64,000 bases of DNA from Strobilurus pachycystidiatus. Its lineage: Eukaryota > Basidiomycota > Agaricomycetes > Agaricales > Physalacriaceae. Shown one piece after another: positions 1 through 13,061 of the stretch; the first letter of the stretch is position 1, and the number at the start of each line of letters is the position of its first letter. The translations under genes and the position numbers were made by a program. The notes below the pieces were generated by a model. It saw only the letters and a program-made list of their open reading frames with translations. It was not told the DNA's origin and did not search any database. Location: contig JAHLMK010000004.1 of the NCBI GenBank assembly GCA_019915135.1, positions 1,984,001 through 2,048,000 of the forward strand, written 5' to 3'.

Positions 1-3000
1 CGCAGCAATTCCAAACACGAGAACGGCGCCATGCCCTCCGACCCAATCAACGAGCCGGGAGAATTTCCCTTTTCTTCACCGACTTCAGAGTTTCGTGATG
101 CTTTCGGGGCGCGTGCTGGAATGGACAGGAAGGGAAAGAAGAGGGAGAGCAAGATTATTGATGACTCTTGGAACCCATTGAAGTGGTTCCACGACTCGCC
201 AAAGGAAGAGAAGGAAGACTTCAATTTCGAGGATAAACCTGGAACGCCCATTGTCCAGTCGACAGACCACAACCACACAGATGGAGAGGAAGTGTCGAAA
301 CTCCCACCTTCAGGTCTCAAGCGCTCCTCGTCTGCCCAACAGAGTCCATCCAAGCCTGGAGCGGCTAAGTGGGGTCGTCTTCGGTCACTCATTCCCAACG
401 TCGCTGCTCAGAGCGCCCGAAGCCCAATAACACCTGGACCCTCGGCCGTCACGTCCCACACGGTCAATATCACCGATGAACTCATTACTGGAGGACTCTC
501 TACCCTGATGTTGCGCTTATGGTTCGAACGCGACGAGTACGACCAGCGCCGTATTCCAATGTTGTTTCATCGCCTTCGCATCCGTATAAGCGACAGTCTG
601 CATCCCCTCCACGGACACAAATCGGTTTTTCGCATCGAATGTGAATACGCGAATGGCGCAGCACGATGGGTGGTCTACAGGCAACTACGCGACTTCATAT
701 CGCTTCATTACCATTACAGCCTTTCCAACGCATATAGGCGCAATGTGGAAAAGATGCCCGAGTTTCCGAAGACCAGTACGTCAGTAATACCACCGTTTGA
801 CGCGTCTGAACGTGACTAGGTCTCCCTTATTTCAAGTTCCTGCAGAAGGAGGGTAGAGAAAAGGGCAATCAGGTCGGCCATGCCGATTTCGCGCGTCTCC
901 AGCGCGAAGCTATGGAAAACTACCTTCTCGAACTCATCCGTGCAGTGGTATGTGACCGACTACAGATGCATGGAGCTTCCCCAACCTGCTTTAGATGTTT
1001 CATCCAGCCGCCAATCGACTTGCGGGTTTCTTGGAGATAAGCGCGATGTCCATGTACCTGTCTCACTCCGGTGGGTCACAATACAAGGCTGGGTACCTCC
1101 AGATCGAGTCCATGGACAAGAGTGGATTTGGCCGCAAAGGTGCCGGATGGAGAGCTAAGCGTGAATCACGTTGGTGTGCCGTCCGTGAAAGCTATCTGGT
1201 TGCTCTCCAAGAGCCCGGCGAGGTTGGAATATTTTCCGATACGCCACTACTTACTAATCGCTATCCCAGCTCACAGTCTGGGACGTCTTCCAACTGGACT
1301 CCGACTTCAAGATCGAACGACCAAAACGGTACTATCGTCAAGGATTGAACCTCCTGCATGGCGATACAGCATCTCGAGAGGAGGAGCAGACTGGTGATCA
1401 CAAGAAGCGCGGACAATCCCTGGACGGCGAACGGATGTCGATGATAGGTTCCATCAAGGGTAAAGTCAGTAACATCTTTCGACGGAATCAAAGCGAGCAG
1501 TTCCCCTCCCAAACACCGAATGGACACGGACACACCCTTCCTCGATCATCTTCTTCATCCTCGTCATCGTCCGATTCCTCTGAATCCTCACGAGCGCCGA
1601 CACCCATGCTCGATCCCTCTACCAACACCAATCCTCTCAGTCCTGGTGAACATCCTGGTGATGCTGGAGACCAGGACAGGCCTTGGGTGGACAAGAAGAA
1701 GAAACGAAAGCACGATCATGAAGTCTCCAAACACGTTTTTTACATCTCGAATTCCAGATGCGTCTGAAGCTGAATGCTCGGAACGAGGTCTGTCCGCTAT
1801 GAAATACGGCTGCGTACAAGCTAATACCTGATACCCATGAACAGCGACAAATGCTTCAGTGGATAACTGCGTTCCAAAGGGTGGCTGCATCGTCACATTA
1901 CACAGGTAGAAATAGATTCGACAGTTTTGCTCCCATCCGACTCAATGTCGCGGCGCAATGGCTTGTTGATGGTGTAAGTGGCGTTGCTGGGAATGATGTT
2001 CTTCGTTCATCAGTCATTCACTTAGCGTGACTATTTCTGGAACCTGTCGCGGGCCATCCTTCTCGCTAGAGAAACTATATACATACACGACTGGTGGCTG
2101 TCCCCGGGTATGTCATTTTGCTGGGCACCATGCTGCATATCTGATGGGATTCCTGCAGAGCTGCTGTTGAGACGTCCGAACAAGGATCGATATCGGTTGG
2201 ACCATCTCCTTGAGAGGAAGGCCAAGGAAGGTGTCAAAATCTTTATCATTGTTTAGTGAGACCATTCTTCCTTTCGGGAGGTGTCCCGCTAATGTCTCCA
2301 CAGCAAAGAGGTTTCCAGTCGAACTACACCGACCGACAGCAAGTCAGTGATAGTCTTTCGAAATCCTACATGCACTGACATCTCGCAGCTACACCAAACA
2401 ACGTTTGACGTCGCTCCACCCCAACATCATGGTTCAGCGTTCACCGTCTCATTTCCAGACGGGTACATTCTATTGGGCTCATGTAAATGAATACCTCTCA
2501 GTAGCATATTCTCGTTCTGATGAAGATTCTCATTCCAGCACGAAAAGCTCTGCGTCATCGATCAGGCCATCGCCTTCATGGGCGGACTAGACTTATGTTT
2601 CGGGCGGTAAGCACCTTGAGGTTTGAGGAGCATAAAGCTGCTGATAGTATCACTAGATGGGACACTCCTCAACATATACTCACTGATGATCAAGAGGATG
2701 TGGAAGGGGGCGCTGAGATTTGGCCCGGCAAAGATTACAGCAACGGCCGTGTGCAGGACTTCCACACTCTCAACAAGCCCCAGGAAGATATGTACGACCG
2801 TACAAAGGTGCCTAGGATGCCATGGTGTGTGTGTATAACGTTCTATATCCGATCGGCTGCCAAATTCTTGTAGGCATGACGTGGGTATGCAAGTTGTTGG
2901 CCAACCTGCTCGAGACCTTGCTCGACATTTTGTCCAGAGGTATGCATCCAATTCCTCTCAGCCATCACCTGGTAACACCGTCCTTGAAGGTGGAACTATC

Positions 3001-5583
3001 TGCTGCGAATCAAGGTACAAGCTTTGTTCTTTCTTAACTAGGGTTTCTCACGGTGTCACAGAATCATTCACGAGCTATGCCCTTTTTATTGCCTCCGCCT
3101 GAGTTCAAGCCCGGAGAGCTGGCGCAGATGGGCTTGACAGGCACATGCGAGATGCAAATCTGTCGCTCGGCAGGCGCTTGGTCTCTTGGGACGCCGGACA
3201 AGGTTGAGCATTCCATCCAAAACGCCTATCTCAAAGGTTTGTCGTCTTGCAAGTTCTTTACACCCTTAGAGCAACTCAACGCCGTCTTACAGCGATTCAA
3301 ATGTCGGAGCATTTCGTCTACATCGAAAACCAGTTTTTCATAACATCGTTCGTCTTGTGTTCTGTTTTGGCGTATCTCTAATGATATGTTATTCAGGACT
3401 GTCGTAAACGATATAAAGATTGAGAACAAGATTGGAGACGCTCTAGTACACCGTATCATCCGTGCTCATAGCGATGGCACCCCTTGGAAGTGCTGTATCG
3501 TCATTCCGTTGTTGCCCGGTTTCCCATTCCCTGTCGACCATAGCGACGCTAGTTCGGTATGTCCTTTGCACCCGTGCTACCGAGGGCTTATACTTGTCAC
3601 AGATTCGAATTATCCTGGAATGTCAGAACCGCACCATCGGGCGCGGTCCCAACTCGATCTTCTCGCGTCTCAGGAGAGAGGGCATCGATCCCGATGATTA
3701 TATTTCAGTCTTTTCTCTCCGCAACTGGGGCAAGCTCAAGGATGTTTTGACTACTGAGCAGGTCAGTGATAAGTATGCCCTCCGCTGCCGCACTTTCTGA
3801 CGCGTACCAGGTATACATCCATGGCAAGGTCTGTATCGTTGATGACAGACTGGCCATCATTGGTAGCGCCAACATCAACGAGCGATCGCAAAGAGGAGAT
3901 CGCGACTCTGAATTAGCCGCTGTGATCAGAGATACCGACATGATCGACTGGTATGTTCGCTGTTGCTTTTGTGGCGTATGTACTGACATGCCGCAGCACT
4001 ATGGCTGGGAAGCCGTTCAAAGTGGGGCGTTTCGCTCACACCCTCAGAGTGAGACTGATGAAGGAACATGCCGGTATCGACGTCGACGCAACATATGAGG
4101 ATGACCTCATGGTCAACGACCCAGTCAAGGCGGAACACGAGCAGGAGGCATGGGATCCTGACGCAGAAAAAAGTATGGGAATGATGACGGAGTAAGCAAA
4201 GTCAAAGCTCACCACCAAACTCCGACTGGCGCCTTGTTGCGAACTGGCTTAGACGGGCTCGAGCAAGGTGCTTCTCATAACTGTATTACATCGATCAGTG
4301 CGCTAATTTATCGGCAGCCACCCATGGATCGGGTGAAGCAGGATCTAGGACTGGCATGAAAATCCTGCACAAGTTGCATATCGGGACAAGACCACATCCG
4401 AGATCGAAGAGAAAGGATTCGAGGAAGAGCGCACCAACTTTACTCGGGATGGCAAGAAGGTTCCCGGTTTTGCTTCGGCAGTGGTTCCCACATTGGAGGA
4501 AAAAATGGTCGAAGCAAACTTCGATTCGCGTACCGAGGTTACTGCAGGAGGCGAGACAGGTGCCAATGGTTCAGCCAAAGACGCATGTACAGACCAAGTT
4601 CGCTCGTCCGATGGAGATCTATTTGGCGCTCCTGCCGATGCCTCTTCGTCAGCAAAAGTCGACGATCAGCCTCCCCACGCGCGCACCAGTGCCGATGATG
4701 CCACCGACGACGAACGTATGGCGCCCCGAGCTCGCTCTACGATCCGCAGACAGTTGGGGGGTAAACTTGGAAGTAAGACCTGGACAGTGGCGGTCAAACG
4801 CCCGAATGTGGAAGCTTCTGCGTTTGAGGACCCGGTCTCAGATTCTTTCTGGAAAGATGTCTGGGTGGCTGCCGCCGTTTACAACGTATGCTTTTACTCC
4901 CCCATCAAGTTGAGCTAATTACTGACTTACATTAGACGGAAATTTATCGGAAAGTATTCCATGCCGTCCCGGATGACTTGGTCACAACTTGGAAGCAATA
5001 CAAAGAATTCGTGATGCACCATGAAAGGTTAAATAAACCTGTCAGTACCGTTGTGGTATTGTTCGCTAATATTCCCGCGCCTAACTTCTGTGCTTGATAG
5101 CCCCGGGATTCCAATACACCGGAAGCAGTAGGACGCGTCCCTTCAGAGACGGGCGACGAACTGCAAGCTCCGGCCGATACCACCGAACATCCCATTGATC
5201 ACATAGAAGATGGTCTGCATGCTCATGAGGATACCTCGACGGACCACGAGATGAACAATAGCACTCCTGCCCTAGAGAAGGACACGAACCGCCCACGGAA
5301 TCGAGCGAACAGAGGTACCGAACCGTTTGCCAAAGCGGAAAGGGACGAAATGGAGAAACTCCTGGGTGAACTCTGCGGTCATCTTGGTAAGTCCTTGTGA
5401 TTTTCTCATACTCATAAGGGCTGACACGTTCGAAAGTCTTATACTCTACCCGCTTTTTGGAGGGAGAGGATGTTGCGAACAATTTCCTATTCAATGCTGA
5501 TAGGTTAGTCTCAGTCTGTGTTTCGAGGAGTACCTACTCATTTCCGTCTCTCCAGGATTTTGCCGCTTCCCATCTATGATTGA
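1..5583 (+). CDS. SPO14: Phospholipase D, PX-PH type (Spo14/PLD1 family), probably 5' partial
   Basis: Hydrolyses phosphatidylcholine to phosphatidic acid and choline at membranes. Read across many short introns (first one 776-819). Order: Ser-rich N-terminus, PX-like region (about 500-1000), a PH-like region interrupted by a Ser run and a Lys-rich stretch (about 1270-1900), then two HKD motifs. The first HKD (H-E-K-L-C-V-I-D) begins at 2539 directly after an intron. The second (H-G-K-V-C-I-V-D-D, followed by [11 protein letters not shown]) begins at 3820. The acidic C-terminal extension ends in the family-typical [17 protein letters not shown], with TGA at 5581. I estimate roughly 1,500 residues. 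The frame is open to the window edge, so the ATG at 31 may be internal. Both catalytic motifs are intact and the enzyme should be active. It converges with LYS1, 277 bp away. Confidence 0.93.
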
Positions 5584-5860
5584 TGATCTATCGATCCATC
5601 AAAGGATCCCTACTTTCAGCCCGTTTTTCATTCGTTTAGCAATGGCTTTCACGGACGATATCGATACGACAGACTCTCAGAATATACCGCTCTCCTTCAA
5701 GTAGTGCACGAACTCTGTAGGTTACATGTGTATCTTCAGCTTATACTCAGCTGTGGCGCAATAATTCTAAGTCGTAATCTTTGAACGACTGATATGCCAG
5801 ATCTTCGGCAGGTCTGGCATTGGTAAGGATGACACATATCTAGTACATTTTCGCAGTAAT

Positions 5861-7117
5861 CTACAATCCTTCGGCGGCGACAGCTTCAGCCAATTTCTTC
5901 TCGTATAGATCCTTGGCCTCGGTCCAGGTCTGCGCTTCCTCGCGCTTGGGGAACTGGAGTAGGGACGGAAGGAGATCTGAGCTGAATTGCTCCGATGCCT
6001 CCCGGGGAAGGAGAGTAGGCAGGTGGTCGATGGAAATCACCGATAGAGCTGGGTAGTCAGGCCTGGAAAATATGTGAGAAACCGCAGCGCATAGCGATAG
6101 AGCGCGCAACCCACCAATGTCAACGGGAACAGTAGGTTCCGAGAATGTGGTGTTGATGGAGTATACGGGGATGGGGTTGAAGGGGTTCGTGGTGTCGCAG
6201 CTGACATCGACAATCACTGAGAGTCTACGGCTCTTTCCTGCAGCTATCACTGTCTCCTTCGTAACGAAGGATGGGATCTGGGAGCTCAGGTAAATGCAGT
6301 TGACGAAGATGTCGACGTCAAGGATCTCAGAGAAGGGCCCGCCCTTGGCGGTCTCTGCCATGTCCCACTTCAAGATATCGTCACTGGAAACGCAAGGGTA
6401 AGGGAAATTCCTTCGGAAAGACACGAACGTACTCATCGAGGCCGATCCTCTTGAAAAGATCAACGGCACCACGACCGCATCGGCCGAGAGCACCAATTAC
6501 AAGTGCTTTGACGCCCTTTCCAGAGCCGCCGAGGGCGAATTTGACACTGGAGATCATCGCGTCTTCGTTCTCGTACGGCGTGAGGAGGCCGAGCTTTTCG
6601 CCTTTCTTCTGCGATGCGAGCGCGAGCGCGCCAGCAGCGGCGCCAGCGAAACCAGCGTGATATCCAAAGGCCGCGACACGCCTGCCTGTCGAGTCATTCA
6701 AGAACTCCAAGTCGTAGAGCGTGCCGCCACCGCGATGGAAGCGCGATAGAACGGCGGACCAGCCAGCTTGTCTTTTGTAACAGTGCGCGAACTGGATGTG
6801 GGTGTGGGGAAGAGGATCAGTCGATTCTGGCAACTCCTTGAGACCGATGATGGGTATGTTGGTTGGCGCAGAGGGCCATGAATTGTTTTCTACGAGCTCA
6901 CATCCAAGACTAAATATGATTTGAGAAGAGAAATAAAGAGATAGAAAGGAGATACTCACGTCTCGTATTCCGAGTCATCAAAAATTCTTTGCTCGTCGCG
7001 TTCAACGTAAATTTTGAAGCCGGCATCGATGAGCTTTTTGGCGACCGTCGGAGAAAGAGCCGCACGGCGTTCAAACTCCTTCTTCTCGCATCGAAGCCAG
7101 AGGGTAGGTTGGGACAT
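5861..7117 (-). CDS. LYS1: Saccharopine dehydrogenase (NAD+, L-lysine-forming)
   Basis: Last step of the fungal alpha-aminoadipate lysine pathway: saccharopine + NAD+ gives lysine + 2-oxoglutarate. The start ATG at 7117 gives [18 protein letters not shown] followed by [15 protein letters not shown]. Later landmarks are [21 protein letters not shown], the [11 protein letters not shown] segment, the nucleotide-binding [32 protein letters not shown], and [20 protein letters not shown] near the C-terminus. Three introns are inferred: near 6915-6960, near 6375-6435, and about 6063-6114. About 370 residues, the usual length. The family is cytosolic or peroxisomal, but no clear C-terminal targeting signal is seen (it ends AEGL). 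The gene is divergent from the amylase across a 1.07-kb spacer. Confidence 0.95.
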
Positions 7118-8183
7118 GTCCTAAAGTTAGAGGTGCTAGTTGACTGAGAAGATGACTTGATCCAACTTTGATCGAGAATTTGACTCGAATCCTTATCTAA
7201 TCGGACGGCTCGGCCCGGTGGACCGTCGACGTCCAATCTCTCCCAAATTGTTGCTCAGAACGTTCAACGTGAAGTCAGGCCTGAAAATATTTTGTCTACA
7301 AACGGACTGCTGATTGCAGTCTTTTGTTGTGCTCAGTATCTCAGGGTCTCTAGGACAGGAAAGGCGATGAACGCCGGTGTCTTTTGGTCACAGGGACAAA
7401 GAACCATCTGGCATCGACGTACTACGCAAGCAGTAGCACCCTTCGCAGAACTCTTCGTCCCGCATCTTGTGCATACGTAGTATTTCTCGCACAAATATAC
7501 ACAGCTCCGTCTTGTCTTTGTGTCCAAACTGTCCTCAGCGTCCAGGCCGGTGCATGCTGGCGCATGCTTCGAAAGAAGATGCTTCGGACAAAGCCTGTAG
7601 ACTGTAGTAATAGTTACAGTACTAGTATACCAGCCTTGTCTTTTGCAAATGTCTTGATACATGCACCAAAGATAAATAATCCCTCCACAGCCAGCGCTGC
7701 CTGCGAGATTTGGTCTCAGATACAGAATACGCGGACGCGGACGCGGACCAAAGCTCATGCGCATGACTGGCCGGTGAGTACGCGAGCTCGCCCCCGTGCA
7801 AGTAAGGAGCGCAGTCACCGGCATTGACTCTTCCGAAACCCGAAGGACGTGGAGTTGACAATGACATGACATGATGGGTGGTAGCAGTCTACATGATTGT
7901 CAATTGTCGATGGTTGCTGGTGAAGACGCCCAGCATCGCGCCAAGTGCCAGCTGCCAGTGATTTGGTTCGATGCTTGCTGAATTGAGGAGGGCAGAGCTG
8001 CAATCTGCTGCAACGCCAGGTTACGCAGCTCCAACGGGTCTAAGATACACCATCAATTGCATTTCCAATTTTAACACGTTACGAATCCGGACTGCTATAG
8101 CCGAGCGAACAAACTCTTTCTTTACGACCATCACTGTCATAACTTTCCAAGGCATCTCGCCTGTATCCTCTCTTTCTCTAATC
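7118..8183. other. Intergenic spacer between LYS1 and alpha-amylase
   Basis: This divergent spacer must hold both promoters. I see a short direct repeat of GCGGAC around 7729-7748. I also see an overlapping minus-strand open frame (7333-7872) with a Cys-rich end; it has no recognisable domain and I do not call it a gene. No RNA gene is visible. Confidence 0.5.
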
Positions 8184-10123
8184 ATGGTCCACTCTTTAGC
8201 ATCCGTATTTCTGCTTTCGTTTCTCCTTCCCGTCGCGTTCGCCGCGTCTGCCGATGATTGGAAGTCTCGTTCCATCTACCAAGTGCGCTTAGCAAGCATT
8301 GTTTTGGCGACCAAGAGCTCTTACGCCCTATCCTAGCTTGTGACCGACAGATTTGCCAACTCTAAAGGCTCCTCGACAGCATGCGATACCGCGGACAGAG
8401 TGTATTGCGGAGGCACCTACCAAGCAATCATCGACCACTTGGACTACATCCAAGGCATGGGTTTTGACGCCATCTGGATCTCGCCTATAGTCAAGAACAT
8501 TGAGGCCAACACCACAAATGGCTTTGCATATCACGGGTACGGTTTCAACATGTTTCAAGCGCGTCGGTCTTTAGCTCGCTGTGCAGGTACTGGCCCGAAG
8601 ACATCAACTCCCTGAATTCCAATTTTGGTTCCGCCGACGATTTGAAGAGTTTGGCCACTGCTCTCCATGACAAGGGCATGTATCTGATGGTGGATGTCGT
8701 TGTAAACCAGTATGTCGTTCTTGCTTTCCAGTAGCAAGCACCTCTGAACTGTCAACTTAGTCTCGTCGCCAATCCCATCGATTCATCTACCACAATCCCC
8801 CAATCCTTCGATTATACGGACCTGTCGTTGACATCTTCATCCGAGTTCCACACAGAATGCTTCATCTCGGATTACAACAATCAAACCGATGTCGAGCAGT
8901 GTTGGCTCGGTGATGCTGGCCTCCCTTTACTCGACATTGACACGGAGAATTCTACAATTGCACAAACCTACTACGATTGGATCAAAAACCTTGTCAGCGA
9001 ATACAACATCGACGGTGTCCGTGTCGATACCGTGAAGCACGTCCGCAAAGACTTCTGGCCTGATTTCGTTTCTGCCGCTGGTGTCTTCACTATCGGAGAA
9101 GTGAGAACGTTCATCTCAAAAACACTATGCAGCTTCTCACAATTTACTTATAGGTTCTCAACGGTGATACCACCTATGTCGCCAACTACACCAGTCAGAC
9201 TATTCAAAATTTATGGTGATGGTACTGATAGCCTCGCAGGTTACATGGACAACGTTCTCGATTACACCACCTTTTATCCTCTCGTTCGGGCCTTTTCCAG
9301 CACGTCTGGCTCGATGTCGAACTTGGCCTCGCAGTACAAGGACAACCAAGCGGCGTTCAAGAATGGTCTCTTCTCCGCTGGTTCATTCCTTGAAAATCAT
9401 GACCAGGCCCGCTTTCAGTCACAGACTACAGATTCTGGACTGGTGAGGAACGCTGTTACTTGGCCGTTCATCAACGATGGCATTCCAATTCTTTACTACG
9501 GCCAAGAACAAGGTTACACTGGAGGCGACGATCCTGCCAACCGTGAGGCGTGAGTGCGATTGACTTTCTGAAGTCTGTAATTGACGTTTGCGTGCAGTCT
9601 TTGGCTCAGCGGATACTCCTCGGACAACGCTCTTGTCACCCACGTCACCTCGTTGAATGCTGCGCGCAAGCTTGCCATCAACGCCAGCAGCGACTTCATC
9701 AGCACAGCCGTACGTCTTTCCTAATGTCATCCTTTCTTGTCTCATCGTGCCCAGGCGACCTTCATCGACCAAGATGATGACTCTACACTGGCTGTCTCCA
9801 AGCCGCCTCTCCTTACGTTGTTGACCAACACCGGCTCCTCCGGTTCCGCATCGTGGAGCATTCCCAGCTCATCGAACCTGTTCTCGAAGGGCGAGACCGT
9901 TGTTGATCTCTTGACGTGCAAGTCTTACACTGTCGATTCCAGCAGCGGAGACTTGTCTGTCAGCGCGAGCAGTGGACTGCCCAAGGTCATAGTGGCTTCC
10001 TCCAAATTGGACGGCACGATGTGCACGTCTGTGTCCGCTGGCACCAATGGTGCGTTGGCGATGAGCTCGGCCAACGCGCTCTTGACAATTGCGGTCGCCG
10101 GGTTACTCTATTCGATGCTTTGA
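8184..10123 (+). CDS. Secreted alpha-amylase, GH13, probable GPI-anchored
   Basis: Endo-hydrolysis or transglycosylation of alpha-1,4-glucan at the cell surface or wall. The ATG at 8184 opens a classic signal peptide ([20 protein letters not shown]). GH13 region I is read across an intron as DVVVN-H near 8700. Region [11 protein letters not shown] (nucleophile Asp), lies at about 9016-9042. Region III is FTIGEV, with the acid/base Glu at about 9100. Region IV is FLENHD at about 9389. About seven introns are inferred, including 8283-8336 and about 9192-9239. The protein ends in a small-residue stretch followed by a hydrophobic tail ([14 protein letters not shown]), the pattern of a GPI-attachment signal. 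No starch-binding CBM20 follows the catalytic domain. All catalytic residues are present. Cell-wall glucan remodelling is a reasonable alternative to nutritional starch breakdown. Confidence 0.92.
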
Positions 10124-12225
10124 GTATCACAGTAGCTCACGGACTCATTGGACTTGCCTGGGACACTAGACTGTAGGGTACGCTCTGTTTAATTTGTAAA
10201 AAAACGTCCCCTTGCACACATCTATGATAGACAGATGATAGTACTTATTTTTTGGAATCTACCTCGACGTGCCCATACTTTCCCTCCTTTCTTGGTGTTC
10301 GGACGTCGGGTTTGTGCTCATAGCTTGTTTCATCCTGCTGCGATGACTCGAGGGACACGCATAATATTCTACAAAACTTCGTCCGTGAGCACACTGAGCA
10401 GGCATCGAGCTGCTATGTTTCGGTGCAAGAATGAAGGGCATGAGGAGACACGCTAACATGCGATGCCTGGATATCTACTACAACGGTAATTCCAAGTGCG
10501 GCAAGACCACGATGATGCAAGTATATCCCACGACTACTTGAAGATGAGAGAAATGGAAAGAGTTTGGTCGCTGTCTGGCCGTGCCATGAACGGTAAGGGT
10601 TTACTAATCTTCGGTGTCGTCGCAATTATCGGGGTGCTTTTGCAGACTCCGAGGGTCAGGTATACGTAGACGAGGAAAGAAGCCATCGAGATCATACTGA
10701 CGAGGAATGCGCTCCAGTCGTCGGAGATACGGATTGAAGGCAACATCTGCTGTCTTTTCGCAAGGGGAAAACTCCAGAGATCTTACTCCAACCTTCATGA
10801 TTAGCCTTAATTCTGGCTGTCCTGGCCATGCCGAAATCTCCGAGCTCGGGCAGAGGAACGGTGGCGTAAACGTCTCCGCGGATGGCGGGTGCCCCATTCC
10901 CCGGTATGGGACGTCGCCTCTGAAGCTTGAGGGTCCTATGATGGCAGTTTGAATGCAGGTGGCGAGAGTCCGACAGTGCCGCAAGCGGCGTGACAAGGTC
11001 AGGCTCTCTCCCGACGACTTCTAAATCTCCCTTATAGACTTCGCTTAATGAACGTGCCTAATCGCTGTGTTCTCGTACCTTCGCGGCAGAGGTATATGCG
11101 GCACTCCTGGCACACGACGCGGAGGCTCTTCGCTGATAGTGCGTTGAGTCAACATACCTCATCTACAGAAGACACGTGAAAGGTCACCGAGGTCTCTCAT
11201 CTCTCATCCTCGGGTACCTTCAATATGTGGTACGGGGCAGCTTATGCTCACGACGCGGAGGCTCTTCGCTGATTGTGCGTCGTACCAACGTACCCCAATT
11301 AACACGGATGACGCGCGAAAGGTTATCGATTGTCTCCGGCCTTCGACAAATATTGCGGTGATTGTGCGTTGCGCTAACATTCCTCGATTAACACAGAATC
11401 CAGATGACGCACGAAAGGTTATCGATTGTCTCCGGACTTCGACACATTACGGTGATTGTGCGTTGCGCAGACATACCCAAATCGCGCAGAAGGCCGTCGA
11501 TTCTTTGTGACACTCTCTCTTCCGAGGAAGGTACCTCCTTTTCCGCCTTTCCTACGCTCCTAGTTCTTGCCCCACAATCCACGACCTCAAGCAAGCATCG
11601 ATGCTCAGTCCCTGGATAGGACCTTTCCTCTCACCAAGAAAAGCACCGCCAGCCACGGAGCTGCTTAGCTTAGAGGAAGACGGCGCTTTTGATGTAGCAC
11701 TGGACGCAATACTATTGCGGAGGCTATTCAGTAATTGTGCGTTGCACCAACATGCCCATATCGCGCAAAAGTTTATCGATAATCTCCGGCTCTTGACATT
11801 GTGCCATTTCGAAGGATGACCTCCCCTCCTACGCTCTCCCCCGACATTCAGAGCCAGCAAGTGAGCATCGACGTTTACCCCGGGAATAAGTAGACCTTCT
11901 CCGGGGTAGACCGTTTGTTATGCACCTTCGCCGCCCAGCATTGGACCGCCAGCCGCATAATTTGTCTCTCCTGCCCCAGACTTCTCTCGGCATATTTGAG
12001 CTTGAGGTCGTCATTGCAAGACCTGTGGCGGCGCACCCCCGCGTGGGCAGGTACAAAGAACGCCCGCACTGTGGCAGCTCAATGAGTCACCATGGTATAG
12101 AATCTCTGCCTTCTTCAGGAGTGAGTATGAGTTAAGGATGTATATGGAGGCTTACTTGTTGGTATCAAATCGCACCGGAAGAGGATATGTCTCTCAGCTC
12201 CGATCCATGCCCTCGTTCCAGCATC
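10124..12225. other. Gene-poor spacer with repeat array
   Basis: No convincing gene. The part from 11113 to 11810 is a degenerate tandem repeat, annotated separately. A minus-strand frame at 10534-10996 can be read as a short protein with one hydrophobic stretch (about 10650-10690), but it has no clear start or homologue that I recognise. A CACGTG box occurs at about 11174. Confidence 0.45.
11113..11810. repeat. Degenerate ~100-bp tandem repeat, about five copies
   Basis: Copies begin near 11113, 11249, 11353, 11451 (shortened) and 11713. Shared blocks in order are GCGGAGGCTCTTCGCTGAT, then TTGTGCGTTGCRCYAACAT, an AT/CG-mixed stretch, then GAAAGGTTATCGATTGTCTC followed by CGGNCTTCGACA. Copies 2 and 3 are the most alike. 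A non-repeated piece of about 200 bp separates copies 4 and 5. On the minus strand two copies can be read in one frame as related peptides (LLRDLGMSAQRTIT and LLRDMGMLVQRTIT), hinting at a decayed repeated coding sequence. Spacing and divergence do not fit CRISPR. Confidence 0.7.
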
Positions 12226-13061
12226 CTACTGGGCCCGCTTCTTGCGCCTGTGTCGAGTACGCTTTGGTCTCGGAGAGGGTGGGTCGTAGAGATCAGTGAG
12301 AGGAACTTGGATTTTGCTAGACTCGGATGGGTTGAGTACACCATTAGCAGCATAAGGGTGATAGCTGAGATCCGATGGGGGCACAGGAGGATGTGTTTTC
12401 CGGATAGGGCGCAGACGAGGAAAGACCATGTATTGAGGAAAGGATGTAAGGGTGGAAGTTTTCTCTTCAAGTGTTGTTGTCTGACGATGCTGGCGGAAAG
12501 ATTATCAAGAGATAGTAGACGAGGGGAGCAACATACATTAGACAAGAGAGATTGGGCGCAAATCGCTACGTAGTCAACCGCGACGGACTCTGCGTGTTTC
12601 CGTCTTGCTCTTCGTTCGTGTTTGGTGTCTTCGCATTTCCGTTTCAGTCGCCTAGCTGGGGTTCAAAGAAAGCCCTTTTAAACCACTGAACATACGTACT
12701 GAGCTCGTTGATTGGAAATAGCTTTCGATAATGTTATTGGTTGAGGCTCGGTGTTGGAGGACCATAATCTGAATACTATTCTGCAGTGTGAGTGGGAGGA
12801 GGATCACCATGGAACTCAGAGCACACCTAGTTCACTACTCTGCGTGATGCTTGTCGCTGCTTCGTTCTTGGGTTGCTCGTACGCCGCGGACGTGTCCAGC
12901 AAGTTATGGATTCGTTCATTGAGATTTTCCAAGAGTTGTTCCGACTCAACGTCGCTCGCGTCTTCTTCTGACTCAGAGAAGTATAGACTCTTGCGAGAGG
13001 TGATTTGCGACGAATCCGGTATTAAGTGGGGATTCGAAAAGCGTGGAATGTTGTGGGCCAT
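12226..13061 (-). CDS. Uncharacterised basic, coiled-coil-like protein
   Basis: I do not recognise this protein. It starts MAHNIPRFSNPHLIPDSS at 13061; an in-frame ATG at 13088 is the alternative. An acidic Ser/Glu patch (SESEEDASDVESEQ) leads into a helix-prone segment (LLENLNERIHNLLD). After introns near 12790-12830, about 12658-12700 and about 12475-12535, a strongly basic segment follows (RRLKRKCEDTKHERRARRKH). A Pro-rich C-terminus ends in KRTRHRRKKRAQ. The second intron has a good GTATGT donor. Basic clusters suggest a nuclear or nucleic-acid-binding protein, but that is inference only. About 230 residues. It shares a 76-bp head-to-head promoter with IWR1. The first exon junction is uncertain. 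Confidence 0.6.

Noticed and set aside
7333..7872. 179-codon minus-strand frame with Cys-rich end
   Set aside because: No recognisable domain and no supporting splice sites. The Cys spacing does not match a zinc-finger pattern I know.
11113..11810. CRISPR array
   Set aside because: The sequence is eukaryotic, units are diverged along their whole length, and there are no constant repeats with unique spacers.
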